Below are positions 32,425 to 40,897 of a stretch of 64,000 bases of DNA, piece after piece. Numbering within the stretch: the first letter of the stretch is position 1; every line of letters starts with the position of its first letter. The stretch is from Lachnospiraceae bacterium (lineage in GTDB: Bacteria > Bacillota > Clostridia > Lachnospirales > Lachnospiraceae). The DNA lies in contig JAEEXG010000001.1 of the NCBI GenBank assembly GCA_016291405.1, positions 1 to 64,000 of the forward strand, in the 5' to 3' direction. The notes under the pieces were generated by a model that did not search any database, was not told where the DNA came from, and was given only the letters and a program-made list of their open reading frames with translations. The position numbers and the translations under genes were made by a program.

Positions 32425-33714
32425 TTATTCAAATCTGACTTTTATTGAATTTTCGTGAGCTGTAAGTCCCTCGTTTCTTGCAAATAATTCAATGTCTTTG
32501 TGAACTTTAGAAAGCCCCTCTTTAGAATAACAGATTATGCTGGATTTTTTAATAAAATCATCAACAGAAAGTGGTGAAAAGAATCTGCTGGTGGAATTGG
32601 TGGGAAGTGTGTGGTTAGGACCCGCAAAATAATCTCCCAAAGGTTCCGAAGAGTACTCTCCAAGGAAAATCGCACCTGCATTCTTTATTTTTGTCATTAC
32701 ATTAAAAGGATCTTTAGTTAAGATTTCAAGGTGTTCGGGAGCAATATCGTTTACAGTGGATACAGCTTCTTCCAAATCGGATGCAACCAATATGTATCCA
32801 AAATTATCAAGAGATTTTTGGATAATGTCTTTTCTTTCCAAAACTTTTACAAAGTTATCAACTTCCAAAGAAACCTTTTTTGCCAGTTCTTCACTGGTTG
32901 TAACCAAAATCGCGGAAGCAAGTTCATCGTGTTCAGCCTGAGACAATAAATCAGCGGCTACAAATCTTGGATTAGCGGTTTCATCAGCCAAAACAAGAAT
33001 TTCGCTGGGGCCTGCAATTGAATCGATGCCGACGTTACCATATACTGCCTTTTTGGCTAAAGCCACGAATATGTTTCCGGGGCCTGTGATTTTATCAACT
33101 CTCGGAACGGATTCGGTTCCAAAAGCCAGGGCTGCAATTGCCTGAGCTCCGCCAATTTTATATATTTCAGTTACTCCCGCAATATCGGCAGCAACCAAAG
33201 TTCCGGGATTTACTTTTCCGTCTTTCGAAGGAGGAGTAACCATTAAAATTCTTTTAACACCTGCAACCAATGCAGGGCAAACATTCATAAGAACGCTTGA
33301 AGGATAAGCAGCCTTACCGCCCGGAACATATACGCCTGCACTTTCAACGGGTATAATTCTTTGACCCAATATAGAACCGTCTTCCTTAGTGGTAATGAAA
33401 GTCTGTCTAACCTGTTTTTCGTGATAGGAAACTATATTTTCTTTTGCTTTTTTAAGAACTTCAATAAATTCAGTATCAAGTTCTTTGTAAGCTTCTTTAA
33501 TCTCCTCTTTTGTTACTTTGATATTATCTTTGTTCAAAGAAAACTTATCAAATTTAAGAGTGTAATCAAATAATGCTTTATCTTTGTTTGCCTTTACATT
33601 TTCAATAATTTCGGCAACAATTTTTTCGTACTCAGGATAAGAATTTGTGCTTCTTTTTAAAAGATTTTCCTGTATATTTTTCTTATTTTCGCTGTTTAGT
33701 TTAAGTATTTTCAT
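32425..33714 (-). CDS. hisD: Histidinol dehydrogenase
   Basis: Zinc- and NAD-dependent oxidation of histidinol to histidine in two steps. The 429 residues show PVESAGVYVPGGKAAYPSSVLM, KIGGAQAIAALAFGTE, KITGPGNIFVALAKK, GIDSIAGPSEILV, the zinc-ligand region LLSQAEHDELASA, and the C-terminal GPNHTLPTNSTSRF with further ligand histidines. Length is normal. It lies between hisG and hisB in the usual order. Confidence 0.97.
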   Translation of the reverse strand: MKILKLNSENKKNIQENLLKRSTNSYPEYEKIVAEIIENVKANKDKALFDYTLKFDKFSLNKDNIKVTKEEIKEAYKELDTEFIEVLKKAKENIVSYHEKQVRQTFITTKEDGSILGQRIIPVESAGVYVPGGKAAYPSSVLMNVCPALVAGVKRILMVTPPSKDGKVNPGTLVAADIAGVTEIYKIGGAQAIAALAFGTESVPRVDKITGPGNIFVALAKKAVYGNVGIDSIAGPSEILVLADETANPRFVAADLLSQAEHDELASAILVTTSEELAKKVSLEVDNFVKVLERKDIIQKSLDNFGYILVASDLEEAVSTVNDIAPEHLEILTKDPFNVMTKIKNAGAIFLGEYSSEPLGDYFAGPNHTLPTNSTSRFFSPLSVDDFIKKSSIICYSKEGLSKVHKDIELFARNEGLTAHENSIKVRFE

Positions 33715-33736
33715 TTTTCCTCCAAGGACCTAATCC

Positions 33737-34384
33737 TTAATTAATCACAGCCTTAAGCTTAGAAATAATCTCATTAATACGCTTTGATTCCATCTGCATA
33801 CTTACCTGATTTACTATCATTCTTGCAGATAAAGGACAAATCTCTTCCAATATTTCAAGGCCGTTTGCTTTTAAAGTTGAACCTGTTTCAACAATATCAA
33901 CAATCACATCCGAAAGACCTACAATAGGACCAAGCTCAACGCTTCCGTTAAGTTTAATGATATTAACGGTTTGATGCTTTTTGTTATAAAAATAGTCTTT
34001 TGCGATAACAGGATATTTTGTGGCAACTCTGATCATCTCATGATGGTTTAAAAGCTCTTTTGCATCATGAGGTCCGCAAACGCACATTTTACAATTACCG
34101 AATTTTAAATCAAGAACTTCATAGGCTCTTCTTTCTTCTTCAAGCAAAGTATCTTTACCCACAACGCCTATATCAGCGGCACCGTATTCTACGTAAGTGG
34201 GAACATCGGGACCCTTTGCCAAGAAGAACTTAAGCTTAAGATCTTCATTTACAAAAATAAGCTTTCTTGTATCTTTACTTTGAATTTCAGAGCAGGTAAT
34301 ACCGATTTGCTCCATAAGCTGTAATGTTTTATCAGCAAGTCTTCCTTTGCCAAGTGCAAAGGTTAAATATTTTTCTTCACTCAT
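33737..34384 (-). CDS. hisG: ATP phosphoribosyltransferase catalytic subunit, short form
   Basis: First committed step of histidine synthesis, joining ATP and PRPP. At 215 residues it is the short HisG that lacks the histidine-sensing C-terminal domain and needs HisZ; hisZ is directly upstream, 2 bases away. Seen: FALGKGRLADKTLQLMEQIGI, GAADIGVVGKDTLLE, GSVELGPIVGLSDVIVDIVETGSTLKANGL with the PRPP-binding loop. Feedback control would act through HisZ. Confidence 0.96.
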   Translation of the reverse strand: MSEEKYLTFALGKGRLADKTLQLMEQIGITCSEIQSKDTRKLIFVNEDLKLKFFLAKGPDVPTYVEYGAADIGVVGKDTLLEEERRAYEVLDLKFGNCKMCVCGPHDAKELLNHHEMIRVATKYPVIAKDYFYNKKHQTVNIIKLNGSVELGPIVGLSDVIVDIVETGSTLKANGLEILEEICPLSARMIVNQVSMQMESKRINEIISKLKAVIN

Positions 34385-34386
34385 CT

Positions 34387-35502
34387 TTAATTCTCCTCTG
34401 CAACAAGGCTTACAGCCTTACCTTCTTTTCTTAATTTGATAGCTTTTAAAATCTGTTCATCAAGATTCTTTGCATTATAAGAAACAATTTGAGGTTGTTC
34501 TTTTTCTTTAACACTAATGTTTTGGCTTCTTAAAGCAAGCATTAAGTCATCAACTACAATAACAAAACCAACTGCGGGTTTTGAGCTTCCGAAGGCTTCC
34601 ACAAGATTGTCATATCTACCGCCTTTAACCAAGGCTTCACCAAGTCCGTAAGTATAAGCGTTAAATATGATTCCTGTATAGTAGTTGTATTTAGAAAGCA
34701 TTCCAAGGTCAAAAGAAACATATTTCTCGTTTCCGAATACTTTCAAAAGTTCATAAACCTTTTCAAGTCTTAAAAGAGCGTTTTTGCTTCTGACATTGTT
34801 GATCTTTTCTTTAATAGACTTTAAGGTGAGGGCATCTCCAATGTACTCACCTGTCATCATAAGTAATTCTTTATGCTTTTTATCAACCTTTAATGAATCA
34901 ATCAATTCTTCAGCAAGAGCATAGTTCTTTGATGAAATGAAATCTTTTAATGTAAACTCATCTTCTGCTGAGATTCCGGCGCTTTCACAAATGCCCTTAA
35001 AGTATTCCATATTTCCAAGAACAAGCTGGAAATCTTTAAGGCCTGTGCTCTTTAATGATTCAATTACAAGGTTAATAGTTTCCGCATCTGCAACGGCGCT
35101 GTCATCATTAAAAAGTTCTACGCCGATTTCAGTGGTTTCTTTTAACTTACCCTGCAAATTTGAATTGTTAACAAAGGTATTTCCAAGGTATGTAAGCTTA
35201 ATAGGGGTTGTGATATCAGAAAAGTACTTTGCCACACATCTTGCCACAGAAGGTGTAAAGTCAGGTCTTAAGCAAAGTGTATCTCCGTCCTTATCAAAGA
35301 ATTTATAAAGCTCCTTAGATGAGGTCGTTCCTATTTCTTTTGAAAATACATCAAAGTATTCAAAGGTGGGTGTCTGGATATCTTCATATCCGTAAGAATA
35401 AATTACATTCTTAATGCAGTCTTCCAAATAAAGCTTTCTTTGCTGCTCTTTTCCGTATATATCCCTTACTCCGTCGGGTGTATGAATAATCTTTTTTAAC
35501 AT
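34387..35502 (-). CDS. hisZ: ATP phosphoribosyltransferase regulatory subunit HisZ
   Basis: 371-residue HisRS-like protein without tRNA-charging function; it forms a complex with short HisG and carries the histidine-feedback site. Typical parts are TPDGVRDIYGKEQQRK, IQTPTFEYFDVFSKEIG, LRPDFTPSVARCVAKYF and YYTGIIFNAYTYGLGEALVKGGRYDNL. HisZ rather than HisS is assigned by short length, absence of the anticodon-binding domain and the adjoining short hisG. It is the first gene of a ten-gene leftward run down to 25277. Confidence 0.93.
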   Translation of the reverse strand: MLKKIIHTPDGVRDIYGKEQQRKLYLEDCIKNVIYSYGYEDIQTPTFEYFDVFSKEIGTTSSKELYKFFDKDGDTLCLRPDFTPSVARCVAKYFSDITTPIKLTYLGNTFVNNSNLQGKLKETTEIGVELFNDDSAVADAETINLVIESLKSTGLKDFQLVLGNMEYFKGICESAGISAEDEFTLKDFISSKNYALAEELIDSLKVDKKHKELLMMTGEYIGDALTLKSIKEKINNVRSKNALLRLEKVYELLKVFGNEKYVSFDLGMLSKYNYYTGIIFNAYTYGLGEALVKGGRYDNLVEAFGSSKPAVGFVIVVDDLMLALRSQNISVKEKEQPQIVSYNAKNLDEQILKAIKLRKEGKAVSLVAEEN

Positions 35503-35530
35503 CTACTTCTCCTTATATCCACTTTAGCGT

Positions 35531-35544
35531 GGTAGCGTGCTACC
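35531..35544. promoter_or_regulatory. Palindromic putative operator at the his operon start
   Basis: GGTAGC-GT-GCTACC lies immediately after the -10 element, covering the predicted transcription start. The half-site also recurs as TAGCGTG in an 8-base direct repeat (35525-35531 and 35533-35539) and as GTAGC at 35556. A repressor of the YerC/HisR type is one candidate, but no regulator gene is adjacent. Confidence 0.6.
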
Positions 35545-35549
35545 TAATT

Positions 35550-35578
35550 ATCATAGTAGCAAAGTAAACTTTTGTCAA
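35550..35578 (-). promoter_or_regulatory. Promoter of the hisZGDB-IE operon
   Basis: Minus strand TTGACA (35578-35573), 17 bases, TATGAT (35555-35550), about 48 bases before the hisZ ATG. The -35 lies just past the recU stop codon. No T-box specifier stem or AGGGTGG-type antiterminator was recognised in the short leader. Confidence 0.82.
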
Positions 35579-35581
35579 CAA

Positions 35582-36112
35582 TTATTCATTTTCCAGTTCT
35601 TTTGCTATCATATCCAAATAAGGAACAAGTAAACCGCTCTTTTTAGGGATAAAATGTTCAGGCTTAAGCTCATCAAATCTAAAGCTCTTTCTGCCACCTT
35701 CTTTTGCACGGTTAACAAAAACAGCCATTTCATCCACAGGCATGTAATATATTAAATCTTTATGGGTATAGTAGATTAAAAAGAAAGCAATTCCCTTTTG
35801 AGCCTTAAACTTAGTCATGAAATCCATCTGGTGTTCATGAATATTTTGAAGGTTAAAGGTATCGCTTTGAGATTCTTTTGCGTCAAAACATACCGGAATG
35901 CCTTGAACGGCTCCGATATAGTCGACGGTACTTTTTTTATCAAAGTAAGCAAGGGTAATATGCCTGCTTTTTTGATCGATTTCAATTGGTGTAATCGGGG
36001 TGGGGATTTTTTGAATCAAAGCCAAACCGCACTCTTCGTATTTTTCATTTGTTCGGTTCACCATTTCTTCAAATGCTGATCCCCTAAGACCTCTTGATTT
36101 CCACGTAGGCAT
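35582..36112 (-). CDS. recU: Holliday junction resolvase RecU
   Basis: Cuts four-way DNA junctions in recombination and chromosome segregation, the Firmicute counterpart of RuvC; RuvAB is encoded at 58.6-60.2 kb. The 176 residues match RecU: N-terminal GLRGSAFEEMVNRTNEKYEE, the nuclease region STVDYIGAVQGIPVCFDAKES with the metal-binding D and K residues, and HEHQMDFMTKFKAQKGIAFFLIYY. It is 9 bases after the pseudouridine synthase gene. RecU genes often neighbour ponA, but none is here. Confidence 0.94.
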   Translation of the reverse strand: MPTWKSRGLRGSAFEEMVNRTNEKYEECGLALIQKIPTPITPIEIDQKSRHITLAYFDKKSTVDYIGAVQGIPVCFDAKESQSDTFNLQNIHEHQMDFMTKFKAQKGIAFFLIYYTHKDLIYYMPVDEMAVFVNRAKEGGRKSFRFDELKPEHFIPKKSGLLVPYLDMIAKELENE

Positions 36113-36121
36113 ATTTTACCT

Positions 36122-37081
36122 CTAAAAATATTTATTAAAGATATCATCAAAGGATTTTGTTATAGTTTTTGATGAAATTTCAGGATAATCATCATATTTT
36201 GGAAATACCACTTTATATGCATATAAAAGCTGATGATTTAAATTACTTACTTCATCTTTCTTTCCGTATTTTGTATCTCCGATAATAGGATGATTAATAG
36301 ATGCTAAATGCGCTCTTATTTGATGAGGCTTTCCTGTTATAAGTTCAATTTCAAGCTCTGTTATGTTTTTATCCTTATTAAATCTGATAGGCTTATAAGA
36401 CGTTTCTATATATACACTATCATCAGTCTTTTCTTTGGAAATAAAAACCTTATTTAGCTTTTCATCTTTATTTAAATAGCCTGAAATTCTCTCTTCTTTT
36501 GTTATTTCACCGGTTACTATTGTTTTATAGTACTTATGAATGGTTCTTTCTTTTAGCCCAAGACTTATTTTGCTTGTACCAAATAGCGTCTTTCCAAAAA
36601 GAAGCAATCCGCCTGTATTTCTGTCCAAGCGATTGCAAACGGAAGGAGTAAATTCCTTTAAAGAAGCTGCTGTAACGGAGCCTTCTTTAATTAAAAAACC
36701 TATGAGCCATTCATTTGCCGATAAGTCATCAGGCTTACTCTTTTGACTTAAAACCCCAACCGGCTTATTTAAAACAATAATATGTTCATCTTCGTAAACT
36801 ATATCCGGTTCTTTATATTTATCATAAGCCTTAAGGTATTCGGATAAATCGGCATTAATGGCACCTTTAAACTTATCTATAGTTTCATCAGACATAAAAA
36901 TACTTAATTCATCGCCCTCTGAAAGCTTTTCGTTACCGCTTATCTTCTTTTTGTTTAAAACAATATTCTTTTTTCTGATTTGCTTGTATAAAAGACTTTG
37001 GGGTGCATCTTTTAAAAGTCTTGTTAGAAACTTAATAACAGTCTGACCCGAATCTTTTTTCTCAATTACATATTTTTGCAT
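36122..37081 (-). CDS. RluA-family pseudouridine synthase
   Basis: 319 residues. An N-terminal S4-like RNA-binding segment (about 12-60) is followed by the catalytic domain with CNRLDRNTGGLLLFGKT, where Asp is the catalytic residue (the usual HRLDxxTSG is varied to NRLDRNTGG), and the end motif LITGKPHQIRAHLASINHPIIGD. It is related to RluC/YjbO types; the target RNA position cannot be told. It belongs to a leftward cluster with recU, an SDR gene and an RsuA-type synthase. Confidence 0.9.
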   Translation of the reverse strand: MQKYVIEKKDSGQTVIKFLTRLLKDAPQSLLYKQIRKKNIVLNKKKISGNEKLSEGDELSIFMSDETIDKFKGAINADLSEYLKAYDKYKEPDIVYEDEHIIVLNKPVGVLSQKSKPDDLSANEWLIGFLIKEGSVTAASLKEFTPSVCNRLDRNTGGLLLFGKTLFGTSKISLGLKERTIHKYYKTIVTGEITKEERISGYLNKDEKLNKVFISKEKTDDSVYIETSYKPIRFNKDKNITELEIELITGKPHQIRAHLASINHPIIGDTKYGKKDEVSNLNHQLLYAYKVVFPKYDDYPEISSKTITKSFDDIFNKYF

Positions 37082-37086
37082 AAACT

Positions 37087-37647
37087 CTAAATCGAAACAC
37101 TTAATAAATTGTCTTTTAATACAGTTAAATCTTTTTCATCATCTTCAAGCTTTGATAATTCAGATAATCTATCCGCAAACTTATTCTTGTCATCAAAGAC
37201 CTTTACAGTAATGTTTTCAAATCCGCAATTCTTTGTAACGGTTTCTAAGTGCTCAACACAAGAAGCGGTATCAATTTTTGTATCTTCTGTAAGTACAATA
37301 AGGTTTTTCTTTTTATAATAAAGTGCACTTACCTGGAAATTCTTTTTAAGTGTTGTAAAGTATAAGTCATAAAACCAGGGCTTTTCGGCATTTCCTGATA
37401 AAAACGAAAAGACTTCTTCAGAACAGCCCTTTGCCCTTGTAAATAAAGTAGCGTTAACAGCAAATTTAGCCATGGGAAGGCAACCTAAAACGGCAACCAA
37501 CGTTAAGTAGTTCTTATTAGAACCTGTGGAATAGATTCCGATTCTATATAATGCAAAACTTAAAGCAAGCATAAATATAGTTTTGATAATTTCAATGTTT
37601 CTTTGGTGCTTTATATAACCATAATCACCTTTTTTAATCTTCTTCAT
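37087..37647 (-). CDS. Conserved membrane protein of unknown function
   Basis: 186 residues. A basic start (MKKIKKGDYGYIKHQRNIE) leads to two membrane helices at about 20-41 and 47-69, then a soluble C-terminal domain of about 115 residues with alternating beta and helix pattern and a short acidic stretch (KLEDDEKDL). I do not recognise the family or a catalytic motif. It lies between the SDR gene (18 bases) and the RluA-family gene (5 bases), so it is very likely in the same transcript. Confidence 0.75.
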   Translation of the reverse strand: MKKIKKGDYGYIKHQRNIEIIKTIFMLALSFALYRIGIYSTGSNKNYLTLVAVLGCLPMAKFAVNATLFTRAKGCSEEVFSFLSGNAEKPWFYDLYFTTLKKNFQVSALYYKKKNLIVLTEDTKIDTASCVEHLETVTKNCGFENITVKVFDDKNKFADRLSELSKLEDDEKDLTVLKDNLLSVSI

Positions 37648-37665
37648 TTAAAAACCTTTTTCTTT

Positions 37666-38430
37666 CTATTTTAGTAATGCCATGATTTTAAGTAAGAATT
37701 CATGGGGTATCATTTTTGCAAGGATATAAAACAACTGCATGGGAAGAGAATAAATCGATACGCTCTTTCTGTGATATGAATCTACCATAGCCTTTTTTAC
37801 TACATTCTTTGTTTTGGACATAAAGTATTTCTTTATTGCCAAGCTGTTATTATCCTTTTCCGCAATATCAAAGAACTCTGTATCAACAGGTCCCGGGCAC
37901 ACTGCGGTAACAGTGATATTATACTTTTTAAGCTCTTGATTAAGGGCTCTTGAAAAGCTTAATACATATGCTTTTGATGCTGCATATACAGCAAATCCGC
38001 TTTGAGGCATAAATGCTGCGGATGAAGCAAACTGAATTATTCTTGAATCGGGAACCATGTAATTTAATACGATATGAGTAACCTTTGTAAGGGCTTCACA
38101 ATTAAGCCTAACCATTCCGGATTGGCCTGTGTACTTAGAATCAATAAAGTCTCCGATAATTCCAAAGCCTGCAGCATTAACAAGCATTTTAACATTGGGA
38201 TCGTGCTCGTTTAATGCAAGCTTTAATTCATTAAAAGAACTGTCTCTGGTTAAGTCCAAAGAAAAAACTCTGGATTTATGCTTTAAACACATTGAAAGAT
38301 TTTCAAGTCTGGAAGTTCTTCTTGCAATAAGCCAGATTTCATCTATTCCGTCTGTATAGATATTGTCAATTTGCTTTGCGGCTTCTTTGCCCATTCCGCT
38401 TGATGCACCTGTAATAATCGCTATATTCAT
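37666..38430 (-). CDS. Short-chain dehydrogenase/reductase
   Basis: 254-residue Rossmann-fold oxidoreductase. Seen: cofactor loop ITGASSGMGKEAA (TGxxxGxG), NAAGFG, and the catalytic YxxxK in YAASKAYVLSFS with an upstream serine in FASSAAF. PVDTEFF marks the usual PGPVxT region. Its arginine-containing loop (LIARRTSRLENL) suggests NADP. The substrate is unknown; similarity is to the DltE/YqjQ-like group. The ATG overlaps the stop codon of the upstream RsuA-type gene by 4 bases. Confidence 0.9.
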   Translation of the reverse strand: MNIAIITGASSGMGKEAAKQIDNIYTDGIDEIWLIARRTSRLENLSMCLKHKSRVFSLDLTRDSSFNELKLALNEHDPNVKMLVNAAGFGIIGDFIDSKYTGQSGMVRLNCEALTKVTHIVLNYMVPDSRIIQFASSAAFMPQSGFAVYAASKAYVLSFSRALNQELKKYNITVTAVCPGPVDTEFFDIAEKDNNSLAIKKYFMSKTKNVVKKAMVDSYHRKSVSIYSLPMQLFYILAKMIPHEFLLKIMALLK

Positions 38431-39134
38431 GTTTTTCCTCCCTCTCTTGTAAGTATTTGTAATTCTTTATCCGTTAGTTTCCTATATTTTCCTTCATGTA
38501 ATTTTTCATCAAGCTTTAAGTCTCCGATAGAAACTCTTTTTAGAAATAATACTTCGTTATTTACAGCCTTTAGCATTCGTTTTACTTGATGAAACATTCC
38601 TTCAAAAATAGTAAGTAAGATTTCTTTATCAGATAAGACATTAACTATAGCAGGCTTACATACATCATCTCCTATTTTAATTCCTGATTCCAAAGCCTTA
38701 ATGTCTTCATCAGATAAAGGATTTGATATTTTCACAAAATATGTTTTTTCTATATGATGTTTAGGAGATGTCAAATGATGTGATAAATCACCGTCATTTG
38801 TAACTATCAGTAATCCGACTGTATCTTTATCAAGCCTTCCTACCGGAAATAGGTCGTCTCTTCCCTCTTCTTTAAATAAATCAATTACCGTCTTATCGAT
38901 ATTATCTTTAGTGGCACTGACAACACCGGCAGGCTTATTTAGCATGTAATAAACAAACTTTTCGTATTTAACTTGATTTGAATCAAGCAGTACAGTATCT
39001 TTTGATTCATCTATTGAAAAAGAAGGGTCAGTAATTTTATTATCATTAACTATGACTCTTCCTTTCTTTATTATTTCCTTTGATTCTTTTCTTGAAAGAT
39101 TCTTAGAATCACATAAGAACTTATCCAATCTCAT
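38427..39134 (-). CDS. RsuA-family pseudouridine synthase
   Basis: 235 residues, normal for RsuA/RluB types. An N-terminal S4 domain (MRLDKFLCDSKNLSRKESK) precedes the catalytic motif PVGRLDKDTVGLLIVTNDG with its aspartate, and EGMFHQVKRML near the end. It modifies a rRNA uridine that cannot be specified here. No ribosome binding site is visible before ATG 39134, while TATACT lies only 7 bases upstream, so the message may be leaderless. The protein begins exactly as its family does, so the start is believable. Confidence 0.9.
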   Translation of the reverse strand: MRLDKFLCDSKNLSRKESKEIIKKGRVIVNDNKITDPSFSIDESKDTVLLDSNQVKYEKFVYYMLNKPAGVVSATKDNIDKTVIDLFKEEGRDDLFPVGRLDKDTVGLLIVTNDGDLSHHLTSPKHHIEKTYFVKISNPLSDEDIKALESGIKIGDDVCKPAIVNVLSDKEILLTIFEGMFHQVKRMLKAVNNEVLFLKRVSIGDLKLDEKLHEGKYRKLTDKELQILTREGGKT

Positions 39135-39140
39135 AGAAAC

Positions 39141-39146
39141 AGTATA
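39141..39146 (-). promoter_or_regulatory. -10 element immediately upstream of the RsuA-type gene
   Basis: Minus strand TATACT at 39146-39141 with a weak -35 TTTATT 17 bases upstream. The predicted transcription start falls at or one base before the ATG at 39134. Confidence 0.5.
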
Positions 39147-39182
39147 CTACAATTTATATTGGGAATAAATAAAGCTTTAATT

Positions 39183-39217
39183 AAAAATATCCCACACTTC
39201 TTTAAAGTGTGGGATAT
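39183..39217. terminator. Strong terminator after the coiled-coil gene
   Basis: A 13-bp stem ATATCCCACACTT / AAGTGTGGGATAT. On the minus strand it is followed by TTTTTAATTAA, closing the parE-parC-rsmD-coaD-coiled-coil group. Confidence 0.88.
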
Positions 39218-39220
39218 AAA

Positions 39221-39826
39221 TTACATTATTTCAGGTTCGTCCATTCCGGAATCATTTGAAAGAGTTATGTTTTCAAAATCATCTTCATCTGAAGGATGAA
39301 GCTCTGTTCTGTTTTCTTTGACTATACCGTTACAACTGTTAAGGTTACTGATTAATTCATTGTAATTTGCAACAGTTGTCTGAGTTGTATGAGTAATAAT
39401 CTTTTCAAGATTAGCAAGCAAATCATCCGTATATTGCATAGCAGCTGCTTTTACAGCATTGGCTTCAATTGTAGCTTTATCTAAGATTTCCTGAGCCTGA
39501 TTTGTTGCCATTGTAACAACTTCGTTAGCCTTTGAATAAGCTTGCTGCATAATCTCATGCTCATTAACCAATTGATTTGTCTGGATTGTAGCCTCATTGA
39601 TTAAAGCTTCAGCTTTTTTCTTTGCGTCATCCAAAATCGCATCACGATTACTAATCATCTTCTGATAACGTTTTATTTCATCGGGTGTGCTCATTCTTAA
39701 TTCTCTGAGCAAACCATCGATTTCATCTTTATTAACAATAATTCTTGTGGTGGAAAGTGTCTGGAACTTACAGCTGTTAATAAACTCTTCAATTTCATCA
39801 ATCAAAGCTTCTATTTTACTTGTCAT
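39221..39826 (-). CDS. DivIVA/V-ATPase subunit H-like coiled-coil protein
   Basis: 201 residues, mostly helical and charged, with a long coiled coil at about 55-150 rich in A/E/K heptads (DAKKKAEALINEATIQTNQLVNE, then ANEVVTMATNQAQEILDKA). The C-terminal 30 residues are acidic and probably disordered. Similar proteins are often auto-annotated as ATPase, but no nucleotide-binding motif is present. A DivIVA-like or scaffold role is plausible but unproven. It is the last gene of the parE-parC-rsmD-coaD run. Confidence 0.75.
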   Translation of the reverse strand: MTSKIEALIDEIEEFINSCKFQTLSTTRIIVNKDEIDGLLRELRMSTPDEIKRYQKMISNRDAILDDAKKKAEALINEATIQTNQLVNEHEIMQQAYSKANEVVTMATNQAQEILDKATIEANAVKAAAMQYTDDLLANLEKIITHTTQTTVANYNELISNLNSCNGIVKENRTELHPSDEDDFENITLSNDSGMDEPEIM

Positions 39827-39847
39827 ACGCTAGTTTCTCCCCAAATA

Positions 39848-40330
39848 TTAATGTCCGTATCTTTCGTACAAAAGTTTTGCCACATAATCAGGAACAAATG
39901 GAGTTAAATCTCCTCCAAACTGAGCTATCTGCTTCACAGCAGAAGAACTTAAATAGGAATACTTTAAAGTAGTATTAAAATATACAGTTTCAACTCTATG
40001 GTTAGAAAGCTTTCTGTTCATTTGAGACATCTGAAGTTCGTACTCAAAATCCGTAACTGCTCTTAAGCCTCTTACCACAACATTAATTCCGATTTCTTTT
40101 GTGTAATCCGTAAGCAGACCTTCAAAAGACTCAACTCGTACATTTTTAATATCTTTTGTGGCTTCTTTTAGTATATTAACACGTTCGCTGACAGAAAACA
40201 ACGGACTTTTTTCTTTGTTATCAAGTACTGCAACAACCAATTCATCAAAAATATTGGCTGCTCTTTTAATAATATCCAAATGACCGAAAGTCATTGGATC
40301 GAATGTACCCGGATAAATTGCTGATTTCAT
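39848..40330 (-). CDS. coaD: Phosphopantetheine adenylyltransferase
   Basis: Fourth step of coenzyme A synthesis: 4'-phosphopantetheine plus ATP to dephospho-CoA. The 160 residues have the nucleotidyltransferase motif YPGTFDPMTFGHLDII and the second motif SYLSSSAVKQIAQFGGDLTPFVP; VVRGLRAVTDFEYELQMSQMNR is the substrate region. Length is standard. It follows rsmD by 11 bases, a pairing conserved across many bacteria. Confidence 0.97.
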   Translation of the reverse strand: MKSAIYPGTFDPMTFGHLDIIKRAANIFDELVVAVLDNKEKSPLFSVSERVNILKEATKDIKNVRVESFEGLLTDYTKEIGINVVVRGLRAVTDFEYELQMSQMNRKLSNHRVETVYFNTTLKYSYLSSSAVKQIAQFGGDLTPFVPDYVAKLLYERYGH

Positions 40331-40341
40331 ATTTGACTCCT

Positions 40342-40893
40342 TTATTTTACCTTAACAAACATATGCTTATTTGTCTTGTACTTTTTTTCCTTAATAAGCT
40401 CAAATCCAAGTTCATCAAGATAAGAAAAGTCGGTTTTAATATCTGCTTCAATAATAAATAATGTATCTTCGTTAATATACGGCTGATCGTGTAAAACCGA
40501 AAGAAGCTCTTTTTCAAGACCGTTTTCATAGGGCGGATCCATAAAAACTATATCAACGCTTGATTCATGAATCTGCATTGCACCTCTGATGGCATCACAG
40601 TTAAATATAGTTGCCTTATCTTCAAAATGCGTATGTTTTACGTTTTCACAAATGCACTTATTTGCTTCGCTTGAATTATCAATAAAATACGCCTTTTTAG
40701 CTCCTCTTGAAAGGCTTTCGATACCGATTGAACCGCTTCCTGCGAAGAAATCGATTACAACACTATCATAAATATCTCCCTGAAGCATGTTGAATAATGT
40801 TTCTTTTATTCTGTCGGTTGTGGGCCTTGTGTTCTTTCCTTCAGGCGTTTTAAGTAACAAATTACGGGCACTACCCGAAATAACTCTAAGCAT
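40342..40893 (-). CDS. rsmD: 16S rRNA (guanine966-N2)-methyltransferase RsmD
   Basis: SAM-dependent methyltransferase acting on G966 of 16S rRNA during 30S assembly. The 183 residues carry RPTTDRIKETLFNML, the SAM-binding VIDFFAGSGSIGIESLSRGAKKAYFID, and the amino-methyltransferase motif FMDPPYENG. It begins 4 bases after the topoisomerase subunit A gene and precedes coaD, its normal partner. Confidence 0.96.
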   Translation of the reverse strand: MLRVISGSARNLLLKTPEGKNTRPTTDRIKETLFNMLQGDIYDSVVIDFFAGSGSIGIESLSRGAKKAYFIDNSSEANKCICENVKHTHFEDKATIFNCDAIRGAMQIHESSVDIVFMDPPYENGLEKELLSVLHDQPYINEDTLFIIEADIKTDFSYLDELGFELIKEKKYKTNKHMFVKVK

Positions 40894-40897
40894 TTAT

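Noticed and set aside
34937-35308. Plus-strand 123-residue ORF opposite hisZ
   Set aside because: Antisense shadow of a well-recognised gene.
35500-35580. T-box riboswitch before hisZ
   Set aside because: The leader is only about 40 bases and lacks the conserved T-box AGGGTGG segment and a terminator.
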